DNA of 64,000 nt from DASXHY01 sp035552155 (lineage in GTDB: Bacteria; Verrucomicrobiota; Verrucomicrobiia; Limisphaerales; DASXHY01). Each line of letters opens with the position of its first letter. Positions within the stretch are counted from its first letter, which is position 1. A program made the position numbers and the translations under genes. This document shows, piece by piece, positions 63,347-64,000 of the stretch. The stretch is taken from NCBI GenBank assembly GCA_035552155.1, contig DASZLX010000018.1, positions 62,001 through 126,000 on the forward strand, written 5' to 3'. The notes beneath the pieces are model-generated. The model saw only the letters and a list, made by a program, of their open reading frames with translations. It was not told the DNA's origin and made no database searches.

Positions 63347-64000
63347 TTAAATTCGTCCCAGGTAACGATCGGCTTTGGTCAAACAGATTTGGCGAATTTT
63401 CCAGGTCAACGCGGCCGCCAGGCTGAAATGGATGAGGAATAAAGCGAAGAAACCGGGTGTCACTACGGAATCGGATTTCGGCGTCCCGAATGTTTCCGCG
63501 ATATGGATGATCGCGACCGGACTGATATATCTCAGCGCGCCATTCCACACGCCGGGCATCAGGCCGATCGCCAGCAGATAGTTGGACAGCAGCAAGGGAA
63601 GGAAGCACCACGCCGCCACGACCAAAAGGGCGGTCATCATCGCGCGGATCTGGTTTCGCATGCGCAGGTCTATCCACAGGCAGGTCCATTGAACGAGGGG
63701 CGGATAAATAAAAATGGTCGCCAGAGAAATACCGAGGTAGATCGCCAGATTCAACCAGCGCGGGGCTCCGTGGTCCTGGAGTCTGAATTTCAGCAGCGCT
63801 TCCATCACAAAAAGAACAGCCATGGGCCGCACGAGAAAAAGAGTCCATTGCCGCACCGGCACGAGCCATTCGTCGAGAATTTCGAGCGCGGTAAGCGGCG
63901 TGGTTAAAATCGCGCCGAGCCGCTCGTTCATGCGTTCGCTGGCGATGGCATTGGCGCTTTGAATGGGGACGGTGAGCAGCGCGAGCAGCCAGAAGCCGCC
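63347..64000 (-). CDS. ABC-2-type permease, partial (N-terminus beyond the window)
   Basis: At least 217 residues; the frame is open to the right edge, so no start is visible (the first internal ATG is 63931). The segment SERMNERLGAILTTPLTAL is the post-TM2 coupling motif of ABC-2 permeases (E-R-x-G-x-x-x-x-L-L-x-T-P-L). About six hydrophobic helices follow (TLFLVRPMAVLFVMEALLKF, LNLAIYLGISLATIFIYPPL, AWCFLPLLLSNYLLAIGLMP, FALFLIHFSLAAALTW). Together with the genes at 58913-63258 it forms an operon with two permeases, one ATPase and one accessory protein. Confidence 0.8.
   Translation of the reverse strand, partial: GGFWLLALLTVPIQSANAIASERMNERLGAILTTPLTALEILDEWLVPVRQWTLFLVRPMAVLFVMEALLKFRLQDHGAPRWLNLAIYLGISLATIFIYPPLVQWTCLWIDLRMRNQIRAMMTALLVVAAWCFLPLLLSNYLLAIGLMPGVWNGALRYISPVAIIHIAETFGTPKSDSVVTPGFFALFLIHFSLAAALTWKIRQICLTKADRYLGRI

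Overview
The window looks like a chromosomal segment from a free-living Verrucomicrobiota bacterium (Limisphaerales/Pedosphaera-like is my best guess from memory, not from a search). Supporting marks are the N-terminal pseudopilin signature at the left edge, a PEP-CTERM protein, a two-component propeller sensor kinase, a delta-60 repeat protein, C-terminal domains ending in RFYR or YYRV on secreted enzymes, lpxD (Gram-negative envelope), and moderately high GC that drops in a few accessory patches.

Region 0.6-30 kb is a polysaccharide-utilisation region. It holds a XylR-like regulator (LacI-type sensor plus AraC DNA-binding domain), secreted GH9, GH3, two divergent GH31 enzymes, an isochorismatase-GH29 fusion and a large clan GH-A enzyme. 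It also holds a sodium:solute symporter, an AraC/cupin regulator, a NarL-type two-component pair, a SIS isomerase with a ROK kinase, and an overlapping trio (HAD phosphatase, deoxyhypusine-synthase-like protein, PfkB kinase). L-fucose isomerase (40.8-42.6 kb) and a GH43 arabinanase (54.8-55.9 kb) complete the chemistry. The set would suit a fucosylated or arabinosylated xyloglucan-like hemicellulose (inference). A 41-bp element, GTCTTGGAAA followed by two GGCGG boxes exactly 22 bp apart, lies upstream of the regulator gene, one GH31 gene and the fucosidase gene. A diverged fourth copy lies upstream of the second GH31 gene. I read it as the operator of this regulon.

Region 29.6-43 kb is mostly housekeeping: a resolvase remnant, an RluA-type pseudouridine synthase, initiator tRNA, a propeller sensor kinase with its response regulator, an Lhr-type helicase and fucI.

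Region 43.1-48.7 kb is a small accessory island at tRNA-Asn. A decayed tRNA-Asn copy lies just upstream, the intact tRNA-Asn marks the left end, and a 24/27 copy of the tRNA 3' end lies 5.3 kb downstream. Between them are an unrecognised small protein, a TIR-domain protein with an unassigned N-terminal half (a possible immune effector), an IS5-type transposase remnant and a 14-repeat delta-60 protein.

Region 48.7-64 kb holds an arsenic-type module (arsC, DUF6428-like gene, divergent arsR), a palindromic repeat that supplies the lpxD stop codon, lpxD, a fatty acid desaturase, an Omp85-like barrel, GH43, a PEP-CTERM protein and a truncated haemoglobin. It ends in a tightly packed ABC-transporter operon whose last gene is a clan GH-A hydrolase. 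Both window edges cut a gene.
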